Shown here in pieces: positions 42,146 to 50,848 of a stretch of DNA of 64,000 nt (within the stretch, counting starts at the first letter, position 1; every line of letters begins with the position of its first letter). The DNA is taken from positions 92,379-156,378 of the forward strand of contig JBOGXA010000006.1 in assembly GCA_050694175.1 (NCBI GenBank), given 5' to 3'. The stretch comes from JBOGXA01 sp050694175 (GTDB taxonomy: Bacteria > Actinomycetota > CADDZG01 > WHSQ01). The notes under the pieces are model-generated. The model saw nothing but the letters and a program-made list of their open reading frames with translations, was not told the origin of the DNA and did no database searches. The translations under genes were made by a program, and so were the position numbers.

Positions 42146-42748
42146 ATGCGCCTGTTCCGGCGGGCGGCCGGTGCGGGCGATCGCTGGCTGATCGCCGGCC
42201 TGGGCAACCCGGGACGCGATTACGCGCGCAGCCGGCACAACGCGGGCGCGATGGCGCTCGACGAACTTGGTGAGCGTCTCGGCGCGACTTTCAAGCGCCA
42301 CAAGTCCGGCTGCTTCGTCGCCGAGGGGGACGTGGCCGGCGAACGGGTCGTGCTTGCGCGGCCCATCTCGTACATGAACGAATCCGGCAGACCGCTGCGC
42401 GCGCTGGCCTCGTACTACAAGATCGATGCGGGCCGTTTCGTCGTGCTGCACGACGAGATCGACCTCCCTTTCGGGGAGGTGCGCATCAAGTTCGGCGGCG
42501 GCACGGCGGGGCACAACGGTCTCAAGTCGCTCGTCTCGCATCTCGGCACCAAGGACTTCGCACGCGTCCGCATCGGTGTGTCGCGACCACGAGGCGACCA
42601 TGGGGCGACGGGCCACGTTCTCGGCGATTTCTCCGCGAGGGAGCGAGAGGAGCTGCCGGCCCTTCTCGGGCGCGCCGCCGACGCCGCCCAGCGAATCGTC
42701 GAGACCGGCGTCGAGGGCGCTATGAACGAGGTCAACACCCGCCGCTAG
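42146..42748 (+). CDS. pth: Peptidyl-tRNA hydrolase
   Basis: 200 aa. Releases tRNA from stalled peptidyl-tRNA. Conserved elements: LIAGLGNPGRDYARSRHNAG with the catalytic His, RPISYMNESGRPL, VLHDEIDLPFGEVRIKFGGG, GHNGLKSLVSHLG and RVRIGVSRPRG. Slightly longer N-terminus (MRLFRRAAGAGDR) than usual. Overlaps nothing; the rplY-pth pair is probably one transcript. Confidence 0.95.
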   Translation: MRLFRRAAGAGDRWLIAGLGNPGRDYARSRHNAGAMALDELGERLGATFKRHKSGCFVAEGDVAGERVVLARPISYMNESGRPLRALASYYKIDAGRFVVLHDEIDLPFGEVRIKFGGGTAGHNGLKSLVSHLGTKDFARVRIGVSRPRGDHGATGHVLGDFSAREREELPALLGRAADAAQRIVETGVEGAMNEVNTRR

Positions 42749-42770
42749 GACCCCAAAGCTTGCGCTCACA

Positions 42771-42827
42771 AATGTCCATCTAAAACGCACAACGCCCCGC
42801 CATGCGGCCAAAATGTCCATCAGAACG
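42771..42827. repeat. Short direct repeat bracketing the mfd start
   Basis: AAATGTCCATC occurs at 42770-42780 and 42811-42821, and loosely extends (TAAAACG and AGAACG after each). The first copy spells a three-codon frame ATG TCC ATC TAA, the second is the annotated mfd start. A start at GTG 42861 would leave both copies in the 5' leader. Possible control element or a small duplication. Confidence 0.35.
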
Positions 42828-45800
42828 ACTTCTTCGTCGGCCCCCCTAGAATCGGGGTTCGTGGCTTCACTTGCTCCCCTGCTCGACCTTCTTCCGGCCG
42901 AGCGCGTCACCGCGCTCGCCGACGCCCGCGCGCCCCTCGTGACGCCCGAGCCCGTCCGTCCGTACCTGCTCGCAGCGCTGGTTCGCCATCTCGACCGGCC
43001 CGTACTGGCCGTTACGGCCCGCACCGAGGAGGCGGAGGGGCTCGTCCGCGACGTGCAGGCGTTCCTCGGCCGCTCCGGCGCGGAGGTCTTCCCGGGGTGG
43101 GAGGTCCTCCCCGGAGAGCCACTGTCCCCGTCGGTCGAGACGATGGGACGACGACTCGACACCCTCGCCCGACTCGAGCGCGGCGACCGGTTTGTCGCGG
43201 TCGCGACCGTTCAGGCGGCCTGCCAGCTCGTGGCCCCGCCGGGCGGCGGGGTCACTTCCATGAGCCTTGCGCTCGGTGAGGCACTATCGCTCGACGATGT
43301 GACCGCGACGTTCGTCGAGATGGGCTACGAGCGCAACTACATCGTGGAGCGCCGCGGTGAGTTCGCCGTGCGTGGGGGGATCCTCGACGTGTTCCCGCCG
43401 GCCGCCGACAGGCCCGTCAGGGTCGAGCTATGGGGTGACGAGATTACTTCCTTGCGCAGATTCGCACTCGCCTCGCAGCGATCGCTCGACGAGATCGATA
43501 GAACCGAGGTGGCGCCCTGCCGCGAGCTGCGCGCCGACGAACCGACGCGCCGCCGGGCCGAGGAGCTCGCGGTGAATAATGATGATCCGGCTCTGGCGGC
43601 ACTCGCCCAGGGAATCGTCGAGCCCGGTGCCGAACGATTGCTGGGCCTCATCACCGGCGGGCTGAAGCCGCTAACGACTTTCTTCCCGGACGATACGCCT
43701 GTGATAGTCGTCGAGCCCAAGCGTGTGCGCGACCGCGCCGACGAGGTGCTGGAGCAGGTTACCGAGTGGGCCGACGCCTCCGGCATTTCGGAGAAGCATT
43801 ACGCGCCGCTCGCCCACACGCTCGGGAACAGGCGTGTCGTGTTCATGTCGAGCTTCGCGGACGCCGGCGCCGACTCACTCGATGTCGAGGTGTGGACGGC
43901 GGCCGCGGGAGTGCCCGAAACCCTCGCGCATCGCGTCGACGACCTGATCAAGCAGGGCTACCGGGCTGTGGTGGCCGCCTCCTTGGACGAGACCGCGTCC
44001 ACCCTGGCGCGCAACCTGAAAGGGCTGGGGCTCGATTTCCCCGTCCGGGCCCAGGCTCCCGCCGCCGACGATCCTCCCGGAGGCTCGATCGTGGTGGCCG
44101 AGCTGGCGCGCGGGTTCGTATTGCCGGGCGCCCGGCTCGCGCTCGTGGCCGAGTCCGATCTCACCGGCCGCCGGCCGGGGGCCCAGCGCCGGCGGATCGC
44201 GGCGCGCCGCCGGCCCCCTACCGGCCCGCTCGATCTGGTCGAGGGCGACTACGTCGTCCACGAGATCTACGGGATCGGGCGATTCGCGGGGATGGTCGAC
44301 CGGGAGTTGCTCGGCGTGCACCGCGAGTATCTCGTCGTCGAATACGCCCGCGGCGATCGCCTGTGGGTTCCGAGCGATCAGGTCGACCTCGTGTCCAAGT
44401 ACGTCGGAGGAGACGCGCCGAAGATCTCCAGGCTCGGGTCCGGCGAATGGGCCAAGACCAAGGCACGCGTACGGCGCAAGGCGCGCCAGATCGCGGGCGA
44501 GCTCGTGAAGCTGTATGCAACCCGGCTGCGATCGAAGGGCCACACGTTCGGTCCCGACACCCCCTGGCAGCGAGAGCTAGAGGATCTGTTCGGCTACGAG
44601 GAGACCCCCGACCAGTTGCGGGCGGTCGACGAGGTGAAGGACGACATGGAGCGCCCTGTGCCGATGGATCGACTCGTGTGCGGAGACGTCGGCTACGGCA
44701 AGACCGAGATCGCAGTGAGGGCTGCCTTCAAGGCGGTGGCCGACGGGGTGCAGGTCGTTGTGCTCGTGCCGACGACGATCCTCGCCCAGCAGCACTTTTC
44801 GACGTTCGTCGAGCGATTTCACAACTTCCCCGTACGCGTGGAGATGTTGTCGCGATTCCTGTCGGCGTCGGAAGCAAAGAAGGTCATCGCCGACCTCCAG
44901 GCCGGGGTGATCGATGTCGTCGTGGGTACACACCGCCTGCTCTCTACCGACGTCAAGTTCTCGGATCTGGGGCTGGTGATCGTTGACGAGGAGCAGCGCT
45001 TCGGCGTCGACCAAAAAGAGAAGCTCAAGAAGCTGCGGACCAACGTCGACGTGATGACGCTCACCGCAACGCCGATTCCACGCACCCTTGAGATGGCCAT
45101 GTCCGGTATCCGGGACATGTCGATAGTCGACACTCCCCCCGAGAACAGGCATCCGGTCATGACCTATGTCGGCGAGTTCGACGAGGAGACGGTTCGCTCT
45201 GCGATCCGCCGTGAGCTGTTGCGAGATGGTCAGGTCTTCTACGTTCACCATCGCGTCGCCACGATCGAACACGCGGCCCGACGCGTTGCGGAGCTCGTCC
45301 CCGAGGCACGAGTCGGCGTGGCACATGGTCAGATGGATGAGCGTGCTCTCGAGTTGGCGATGCTGGAATTCGGCGACAACAAGACCAACGTCCTGGTGTG
45401 CACCACGATCATCGAATCCGGTCTCGATATGCCGACGGTGAACACCCTCATCGCGGAGCGAGCGGACTTGCTCGGCCTCTCTCAGATGTATCAGCTGCGC
45501 GGGCGCGTGGGACGGGCGCATGAGCGCGCGTACGCCTATCTGTTCTGGCCGCTGGAGCGCGCCCTGACGGAGGATGCACACGAACGCCTTAAGACGATCA
45601 GCGAACACACGGGCCTCGGTTCCGGTTTTCGAATTGCAATGCGAGATCTGGAGATCCGGGGAGCGGGCAACCTCCTGGGGGCCGAGCAGTCGGGCCACAT
45701 CGCGGAGGTCGGCTTCGACCTCTACGTCAAGCTCATGGCGTCGGCGTTCGACGAGGCGAAAGGCCTGCCGTACCGAGAAGAAGCGGAGGTCCGGATCGAC

Positions 45801-46223
45801 CTGCCGCTCAACGCGCACATACCCAAGAGCTACGTCGCCGACGAGAACCTCCGACTGGAGGCGTACCGGCGGATCGCCTCGGCTCGCGACGAGGAGGACA
45901 TCGCCGAGGTCCGAGCCGAGATCGAAGACCGCTACGGCGCACCAGTGCCCCCTCCCGTCGAGGCGCTGTTCGAGGTCGCCCGCCTGCGCCGGATGATGAC
46001 GTCCGTAGGGATATCGGAGGCCGCGACCGTTGCCCGGCATCTGAGGGTCCGACCCATCGAACTCGCCGATTCCCGTCAGGTGCGGTTGGAGCGATTGCTG
46101 CCTGGCGCGGAATGGCGGCCGGCCACGCGCACTTTGCTTATCCCCGAGCGACTCGTTCCCGACCGGGGTGCGGTCGTGTGGCTGACCGAACTTCTCAACC
46201 AGTTAACCTCGGCGACTGTATGA
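42813..46223 (+). CDS. mfd: Transcription-repair coupling factor Mfd
   Basis: 1136 aa. Mfd pushes or removes stalled RNA polymerase and recruits UvrA. Order: N-terminal UvrB-like region (about 50-330; RRGEFAVRGGILDVFPP); RNAP-interaction domain (about 480-550; YVVHEIYGIGRFAGMVDREL); SF2 translocase, motif I CGDVGYGKTEIAVRAAFKAV, motif II VDEEQRFGVDQKEKLK, motif III TLTATPIPRTLEMAMSGIRD, motif VI QLRGRVGRAHERAYAY; C-terminal D7. Length is normal. The start may be GTG 42861 (VASLAPLLDLL), preceded by CGGGG; the annotated ATG lies within a short direct repeat. Its TGA overlaps the next gene (ATGA). Confidence 0.95.
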   Translation: MSIRTTSSSAPLESGFVASLAPLLDLLPAERVTALADARAPLVTPEPVRPYLLAALVRHLDRPVLAVTARTEEAEGLVRDVQAFLGRSGAEVFPGWEVLPGEPLSPSVETMGRRLDTLARLERGDRFVAVATVQAACQLVAPPGGGVTSMSLALGEALSLDDVTATFVEMGYERNYIVERRGEFAVRGGILDVFPPAADRPVRVELWGDEITSLRRFALASQRSLDEIDRTEVAPCRELRADEPTRRRAEELAVNNDDPALAALAQGIVEPGAERLLGLITGGLKPLTTFFPDDTPVIVVEPKRVRDRADEVLEQVTEWADASGISEKHYAPLAHTLGNRRVVFMSSFADAGADSLDVEVWTAAAGVPETLAHRVDDLIKQGYRAVVAASLDETASTLARNLKGLGLDFPVRAQAPAADDPPGGSIVVAELARGFVLPGARLALVAESDLTGRRPGAQRRRIAARRRPPTGPLDLVEGDYVVHEIYGIGRFAGMVDRELLGVHREYLVVEYARGDRLWVPSDQVDLVSKYVGGDAPKISRLGSGEWAKTKARVRRKARQIAGELVKLYATRLRSKGHTFGPDTPWQRELEDLFGYEETPDQLRAVDEVKDDMERPVPMDRLVCGDVGYGKTEIAVRAAFKAVADGVQVVVLVPTTILAQQHFSTFVERFHNFPVRVEMLSRFLSASEAKKVIADLQAGVIDVVVGTHRLLSTDVKFSDLGLVIVDEEQRFGVDQKEKLKKLRTNVDVMTLTATPIPRTLEMAMSGIRDMSIVDTPPENRHPVMTYVGEFDEETVRSAIRRELLRDGQVFYVHHRVATIEHAARRVAELVPEARVGVAHGQMDERALELAMLEFGDNKTNVLVCTTIIESGLDMPTVNTLIAERADLLGLSQMYQLRGRVGRAHERAYAYLFWPLERALTEDAHERLKTISEHTGLGSGFRIAMRDLEIRGAGNLLGAEQSGHIAEVGFDLYVKLMASAFDEAKGLPYREEAEVRIDLPLNAHIPKSYVADENLRLEAYRRIASARDEEDIAEVRAEIEDRYGAPVPPPVEALFEVARLRRMMTSVGISEAATVARHLRVRPIELADSRQVRLERLLPGAEWRPATRTLLIPERLVPDRGAVVWLTELLNQLTSATV

Positions 46224-47269
46224 AACGACTGATGCCGCTAATCGCGTCACTGGGGCTCGCCGCCGTGGGTTGCGGCGAGCTCGTCGCGCCCGCTGCAGCC
46301 ACCGTGGCGGACGAGAAGATCACCATCGACGAGGTGACCGGTGTCTTGGAAGACTGCACGTCGGGCGCCGCGTTCGAAGACGCCGCTCGTCAGTCCAGCG
46401 AACCCGAGCTCAGGAAGAGGATCGAGCGCGGCTATCTGAACAGAAGTATCCGGCTGGCGATCTTCGAATCGAAGGCAGACAGGCTCGGCGTGGAGGTAAC
46501 CGACGCCGAGGTCGACGAGCAACTCGACCAGATTCGAGGTCAGTTCCCCAACGAGGAGGATCTCGCGGCTCGCGCATTGCAGGAAGCGATCTGCATCGGC
46601 GAGCCCCTCAAGGATCTCGTTACGCTCTCCTTGCTGGAGGAACGGCTGCGCACTCAGGTGACGGAAGGATTGGGTCCGAACGAAGAGGAACTGCGCACGT
46701 TCTACGAAGAGAATCTCCGGCAGTTCACGCAGGGAATCCACACCGCTCACATACTCGTTGAAGACAAAGCGGAGGCGAACAAGATTGCTCGCCGGCTGAA
46801 GAAGGCTTCCGCCGACGAGGTCGATGGGTTGTTCGGACGGCTGGCAAACAGATTCTCCATCGACACCCAGAGCGCAAAGAAGGGTGGGGACCTTGGAACC
46901 GTCCCGCTCGGACAATTCGTGCCCGAGTTCGAGAACACCGCCCTCTCGCTCGGAGAGGGCGAGATCGCCGATCCCGTGCAGAGCCAGTTCGGATTCCACA
47001 TCATCCGTTTGATCGAGAAGGATGTCGTCTCGTTCGAGGACGCCCGGCCGCAAATCCTGCAGCAGTTCCCGGGGGATGAGGCCGAGGAGACATGGCGCGA
47101 CTGGGTACTCGACGCGTACCGCGACGCCGACGTCGATGTGAACCCACGCTACGGCGAATTCGACCTCGAGACGCAAACCATCCGGGCCCCCGGCCCGGAG
47201 GACATCCCTGGAGGCGCGACCCCGACTACATCGCCGGCACCGACGCCCACCGGGACGCCCGCTCCATAG
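46220..47269 (+). CDS. SurA/PrsA-like parvulin peptidyl-prolyl isomerase lipoprotein
   Basis: 349 aa. Signal with lipobox LGLAAVGCG (Cys17). N-terminal SurA-type helical chaperone region (about 30-180; VTDAEVDEQLDQIRGQFPNE) and a parvulin PPIase domain about 185-285 (HTAHILVEDKAEANKIARRL; GDLGTVPLGQFVPEFENTAL; SQFGFHIIRLIEK). A proline/threonine-rich tail ends the protein. It folds exported proteins outside the membrane. ATG overlaps the mfd stop. mazG starts 15 nt downstream. It occupies the slot where Mtb has the lpqU lipoprotein region; relation unknown. Confidence 0.88.
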   Translation: MKRLMPLIASLGLAAVGCGELVAPAAATVADEKITIDEVTGVLEDCTSGAAFEDAARQSSEPELRKRIERGYLNRSIRLAIFESKADRLGVEVTDAEVDEQLDQIRGQFPNEEDLAARALQEAICIGEPLKDLVTLSLLEERLRTQVTEGLGPNEEELRTFYEENLRQFTQGIHTAHILVEDKAEANKIARRLKKASADEVDGLFGRLANRFSIDTQSAKKGGDLGTVPLGQFVPEFENTALSLGEGEIADPVQSQFGFHIIRLIEKDVVSFEDARPQILQQFPGDEAEETWRDWVLDAYRDADVDVNPRYGEFDLETQTIRAPGPEDIPGGATPTTSPAPTPTGTPAP

Positions 47270-47284
47270 CGCCCCACCTGGCAG

Positions 47285-48253
47285 ATGTCGCTACTGGTCG
47301 TCCCCCTTGCCGCCGACGAGGCCGGGCTTCTCACCGTTGCCGAACTGGAGGCCCTGCAGCGCCGAAGCCGTGTGTCTTTCGAGGTGCCGGAGCATCCGCT
47401 CGCCGCGCGGCTGGAGACGGCCGGTGTTCGTTGCGAAGTCCTCGGACAGGAGCCCGATCCCCACGACTCCGGGGCGGCCCTGGTGTGTGATCCGTCGTCG
47501 GCGCGCGTTCTCCAACTGGCGCGCCGGGGGGCCGAGGTGACGGCAGGGCCGGCGCGGACTCCCGATGCCCTCAGCGCAGCGCACGCGGCGCCCGGTCTGC
47601 GGCGCTCGAGCGCAGCGCTCGCGACTCTGACCGTGATCATGGCGCGGCTGCGCAGCGACGACGGCTGCCCGTGGGATCTCGAGCAGACGCACGAATCGTT
47701 GAAGGTTCATCTTCTGGAGGAGGCCCACGAGGTCATCGAGGCCATCGATGCAGAGTCGGGGCCGGGGGAGCTGGCGGAAGAGCTCGGTGATGTCTTGCTT
47801 CAAGTGGCCTTCCACGCGCGCATCGCCGAACTGGAAGGCCGCTTTGCGCTTGCCGACGTGGCCGATGCGATCGCGGCCAAGCTCCTGTACCGCCACCCCC
47901 ACGTGTTCGGCGACAAAACGGTGGCCGGTGCCGACGATGTCGTCCGCAACTGGGAGGCGCTCAAGGCCGCGGAGAAAGGAAGTGACGACGTCTTCACAGG
48001 CATCTCCACGGGGCTGCCCGCTCTGCTTGCGGCGTACAAGACACAGAAGAGGGCGGCCGGCCTCGGGTGGAAAGCGGATTCGGGCGAGGCCCGCTCCCGG
48101 GTGGACGAGGCCATCGATGCGGGCGATGTGGGAGAGGCCCTGTTCTGGCTCGTGGCCGTCGCGCGCGCCGCCGGGATCGATCCGGAGAGTGCCCTGTTGC
48201 GGGCCACCGCGCGCTTCAGGGCTGATCTCGGCGGGGAGAATCGGCTCTCTTAG
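47285..48253 (+). CDS. mazG: MazG nucleoside triphosphate pyrophosphohydrolase
   Basis: 322 aa. MazG domain from about 115: LRSDDGCPWDLEQTHESLKV, EEAHEVIEAIDAE, EELGDVLLQVAFHARIAELE, and a second half with KLLYRHPHVFGDKTV and VRNWEALKAAEKGS. It hydrolyses (d)NTPs to NMP + PPi, clearing altered nucleotides. The first about 110 residues are unlike MazG and resemble the N-terminal extension of actinobacterial MazG (Mtb Rv1021). In Mtb mfd, mazG and eno are neighbours as here. ATG 47285 (MSLLVVPLAADEAG). Confidence 0.92.
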   Translation: MSLLVVPLAADEAGLLTVAELEALQRRSRVSFEVPEHPLAARLETAGVRCEVLGQEPDPHDSGAALVCDPSSARVLQLARRGAEVTAGPARTPDALSAAHAAPGLRRSSAALATLTVIMARLRSDDGCPWDLEQTHESLKVHLLEEAHEVIEAIDAESGPGELAEELGDVLLQVAFHARIAELEGRFALADVADAIAAKLLYRHPHVFGDKTVAGADDVVRNWEALKAAEKGSDDVFTGISTGLPALLAAYKTQKRAAGLGWKADSGEARSRVDEAIDAGDVGEALFWLVAVARAAGIDPESALLRATARFRADLGGENRLS

Positions 48254-48496
48254 ATACGGGGTGGACAGGGGCACCGATGTCCGCGAGGCCTGGAAAGAGG
48301 TCGTACGAGAGAGATCCTCGCCGGGTGGGCCCTAAGCGGACGCCCGAGCCCCACCGATTCCGCGCACCGTGCCTCACAGGCAAGAAACGTGGAATACAAG
48401 GGGGTGGTGGGGGGCCTCGAAGCCGACGCCAGATACTCCTCGGACGAGGCCGCCCCTGATAGTCTGCTCTGTTACTGGTGTTGAAGGAGTGAAGAA

Positions 48497-49786
48497 TTGA
48501 GCGAGATCGTCCAGATCCACGGCCGGGAGATCCTCGACTCGCGGGGAAATCCCACGGTCGAGGTGGACATCGTGCTGGACACCGGCGCGTCGGGACGGGC
48601 GGCGGTCCCGTCGGGGGCTTCGACCGGCGCCCGCGAGGCCCTCGAGTTGCGGGACGGGGGCACGCGCTACTCGGGTAAGGGAGTGAGGGGCGCGGTCGAC
48701 AACGTCAACGATGTGATCGCGCCGGCCATCGTGGGGGCGGATGCGTTCGACCAGCGGGAGATCGATCAGCGGCTGCGAGACATCGACGGCACCGACGACA
48801 AGTCGAAGCTCGGAGCGAACGCGATCCTGGGAGTGTCCCTGGCCGTCGCCCACGCCGCTGCGCGCGACCTCGACCTACCCCTGTTCAGGTACCTGGGGGG
48901 CCCGGATGCGCACGTTCTGCCCGTTCCTCTGTTGAACGTCCTCAACGGAGGTGCCCACGCCGACAACTCGGTCGATTTCCAGGAGTTCATGCTTGCTCCG
49001 GTCGGCGCCGCTTCGTTCGGGGAGGCGATCGAGTGGGGCTCGAGGACCTATCACGCACTCAAGAAGATCCTGGTGGACCGCAACCTGTCGACCGGTGTGG
49101 GAGACGAAGGGGGCTTTGCCCCGGATCTCGAGTCCAACGAGGCTGCGGCCGAGCTGTTGGTGGACGCGATCTCGGCCGCCGGCTTCGAGCCGGGGCGCGA
49201 TCTCGCCCTCGCGCTCGACCCGGCGACCTCGGAGCTGTGGGACGACGGCGCGTATGTGCTTGCGTCGGAAGACCTCCGGCTCGGGAGCGAGGAGCTCGTC
49301 GAGCTGTGGGGTCGGTGGATCGATAGATACCCCATCGTCTCGATTGAGGACGGCATGGCGGAGAACGACTGGGACGGCTGGCGAGCGCTGACCGAAGCGA
49401 TTGGGGAACATGTGCAGCTCGTGGGCGACGATCTCTTCGTGACCAACCCGGAGATCGTTCAGCGCGGCATACACGAGCGCGTTGCCAACTCTGTTCTCGT
49501 CAAGGTGAATCAGATAGGAAGCCTGTCCGAGACGCTCGATTGCGTTCGCATCGCGCACCGGGCCGGTTATACGACGGTCATTTCACACCGGAGCGGCGAG
49601 ACGGAAGACTCGACGGTGGCGGACATCGCCGTGGCGACGAACGCCGGCCAGATCAAGAGCGGAGCGCCCGCCCGCGGGGAGAGGACGGCTAAATACAACC
49701 AGCTGCTGCGAATAGAGGACTTCTTGGGGGACGCGGCGCGCTACCCGGGCGCGTCGGCATTCCCGCGGGCGGTGGCAAGAGGGTGA
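48497..49786 (+). CDS. eno: Enolase
   Basis: 429 aa glycolytic 2-phospho-D-glycerate hydrolyase. Signature and metal sites: EILDSRGNPTVEVDI, SGASTGAREALELRDG, GDEGGFAPDLES, SIEDGMAENDWDGW, GDDLFVTNPEI, LVKVNQIGSLSETL, ISHRSGETEDSTVADIAVAT, QIKSGAPARGERTAKYNQL. TTG at 48497 was chosen because AAGGAG lies 8 nt upstream and the sequence LSEIVQIHGREI begins the fold. The 243-nt gap before it holds no gene. The stop overlaps the next GTG (ftsB-like). Confidence 0.96.
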   Translation: MSEIVQIHGREILDSRGNPTVEVDIVLDTGASGRAAVPSGASTGAREALELRDGGTRYSGKGVRGAVDNVNDVIAPAIVGADAFDQREIDQRLRDIDGTDDKSKLGANAILGVSLAVAHAAARDLDLPLFRYLGGPDAHVLPVPLLNVLNGGAHADNSVDFQEFMLAPVGAASFGEAIEWGSRTYHALKKILVDRNLSTGVGDEGGFAPDLESNEAAAELLVDAISAAGFEPGRDLALALDPATSELWDDGAYVLASEDLRLGSEELVELWGRWIDRYPIVSIEDGMAENDWDGWRALTEAIGEHVQLVGDDLFVTNPEIVQRGIHERVANSVLVKVNQIGSLSETLDCVRIAHRAGYTTVISHRSGETEDSTVADIAVATNAGQIKSGAPARGERTAKYNQLLRIEDFLGDAARYPGASAFPRAVARG

Positions 49787-50211
49787 GAGCTCTGACCGCC
49801 GGGGGGCGTGTCCGGGCTCCCCGTTTCGGGACCGGCCCCCAGGTAGTGGCCGTGCTGCTCGTCGTTGGGCTAGTCGGCGCCATGGCAATCGAGCCGACCC
49901 GGCGGCTGCTCGAACAGCGCGAGCGCATCGCCGGCATGGCCGACGACCTCCGCGAAGTGCAGAGGATGAACGGCAAGCTCGAGAACCGCATCGCCCGCCT
50001 CCAGGACCCCGACTTCATCGAACAGCGCGCGCGCGAGCAGGTGGGGCTGATACGAGAAGGGGAGACCACCTTCGTCGTCATGCCCCCGAGCCGGGGGGCT
50101 CAGCGCCGCAAGGCGCGCGCCCGGGCCGCCCACCGGGTTCCCGAGCCCGCTCCTGCGCCACCCGAACCCGGGTTCGTCGAGGGCTTCTTCGACTTCATCG
50201 GCCTCAACTGA
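49783..50211 (+). CDS. FtsB/DivIC-like septum-formation protein
   Basis: 142 aa. One N-terminal TM helix (about 20-37; VVAVLLVVGLVGAMA), a coiled coil (LLEQRERIAGMADDLREVQR; MNGKLENRIARLQDPDFIEQ), then the FtsB-typical AREQVGLIREGETTFVV. The C-terminus is proline-rich. Such proteins bind FtsL and FtsQ in divisome assembly. Placing: eno, ftsB-like, DUF501, ppx is the standard actinobacterial order (Mtb Rv1023-Rv1026). GTG 49783 overlaps the eno stop. Confidence 0.88.
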   Translation: MRALTAGGRVRAPRFGTGPQVVAVLLVVGLVGAMAIEPTRRLLEQRERIAGMADDLREVQRMNGKLENRIARLQDPDFIEQRAREQVGLIREGETTFVVMPPSRGAQRRKARARAAHRVPEPAPAPPEPGFVEGFFDFIGLN

Positions 50212-50223
50212 CGCCACCGGCTC

Positions 50224-50334
50224 GGCCGAGTGTCCCTCAGGGCCCGCATAGCCCGCCGGTTTACACACTCGGCCCCCGGCCGGGGGTGAGTGTCCCTCAG
50301 GGCCCGCATAGCCCGCCGGTTTGCACAGTCGGCC
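50224..50334. repeat. Two tandem copies of a palindromic repeat element
   Basis: A unit of about 47 nt, GAGTGTCCCTCAGGGCCCG then CATAGCCCGCCGGTTT, occurs at 50226-50272 and 50288-50334, exactly 60 nt apart with one interior base difference. Copy 1 is enclosed by a perfect 10-bp inverted repeat GGCCGAGTGT/ACACTCGGCC (50224-50233 and 50265-50274). Between the copies lies the perfect palindrome CCCCCGGCCGGGGG (50273-50286). It lies 12 nt after the ftsB-like stop and may be a terminator. A third, more diverged copy follows coxL at 18737-18785. Confidence 0.75.
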
Positions 50335-50359
50335 ACGTGGGGCACGGTAGAAAGTCGCA

Positions 50360-50848
50360 ATGGAACACAGCGATGACGATCGCGCCCTCGTCGCCGCGCA
50401 GCTAGGCCGGCCGCCGCGCGGCCGCTGGACGGTCGCCCGTCGCTGCCACCTCGGTCTGCCGATGGTGATCGAGAACCACCCGCGGCTCAAGGACGGGACT
50501 CCGTTCCCCACTCTTTACTGGCTCACCTGCCCCCTCCTCGTCGCGCGCGCGGGCGCGCTCGAGGCGTCGGGGCACATGGCTCGGATCACCGCGGCCCTGG
50601 ACGCTTCGACGGAACTCCGCACGAGGTTGGGCGCAGCCCTGGCCCGGTACCGGGCGCGGCGCGACGCGCATGAGGTCATCGACGATCGCGGTGCTCCCCC
50701 CGGCGGAGGGCGGGACCGCGTGAAGTGCCTGCACGCGCACATCGCCCACGAACTCGCCGATCCTCCCAACCCGATCGGGGCGCGCGCTCTGGCGCGGACC
50801 GGGTGGCCTGACTGCGTCGCTCCCTGCGTGAAGGCGCCCGGGCCGTGA
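50360..50848 (+). CDS. DUF501 protein
   Basis: 162 aa. Conserved DUF501 pattern: AAQLGRPPRGRWTVARRCH, GLPMVIENHPRLKDGTPFPT, LYWLTCPLLVARAGALEASG, VKCLHAHIAHELADPPNPIG. It contains four or more conserved Cys/His (RCH, TCP, KCLHAH) which may bind metal; function is unknown. It occurs between ftsB-like and ppx in actinobacteria. The GTG of ppx overlaps its stop. Confidence 0.85.
   Translation: MEHSDDDRALVAAQLGRPPRGRWTVARRCHLGLPMVIENHPRLKDGTPFPTLYWLTCPLLVARAGALEASGHMARITAALDASTELRTRLGAALARYRARRDAHEVIDDRGAPPGGGRDRVKCLHAHIAHELADPPNPIGARALARTGWPDCVAPCVKAPGP

Noticed and set aside
41612..43162. Long minus-strand frame (516 codons) across rplY, pth and mfd
   Set aside because: It spans three well-supported plus-strand genes and their gaps, with no known domain.
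44577..46040. Long minus-strand frame (487 codons) inside mfd
   Set aside because: Lies opposite a gene with clear motifs; composition is that of a high-GC shadow frame and no domain is seen.
50100..50511. Minus-strand frames with repeated CKPAGYAGPEGHS peptide
   Set aside because: The repeat is the translation of the palindromic DNA element at 50224-50334, not a protein repeat; the frames also overlap ftsB-like and DUF501.
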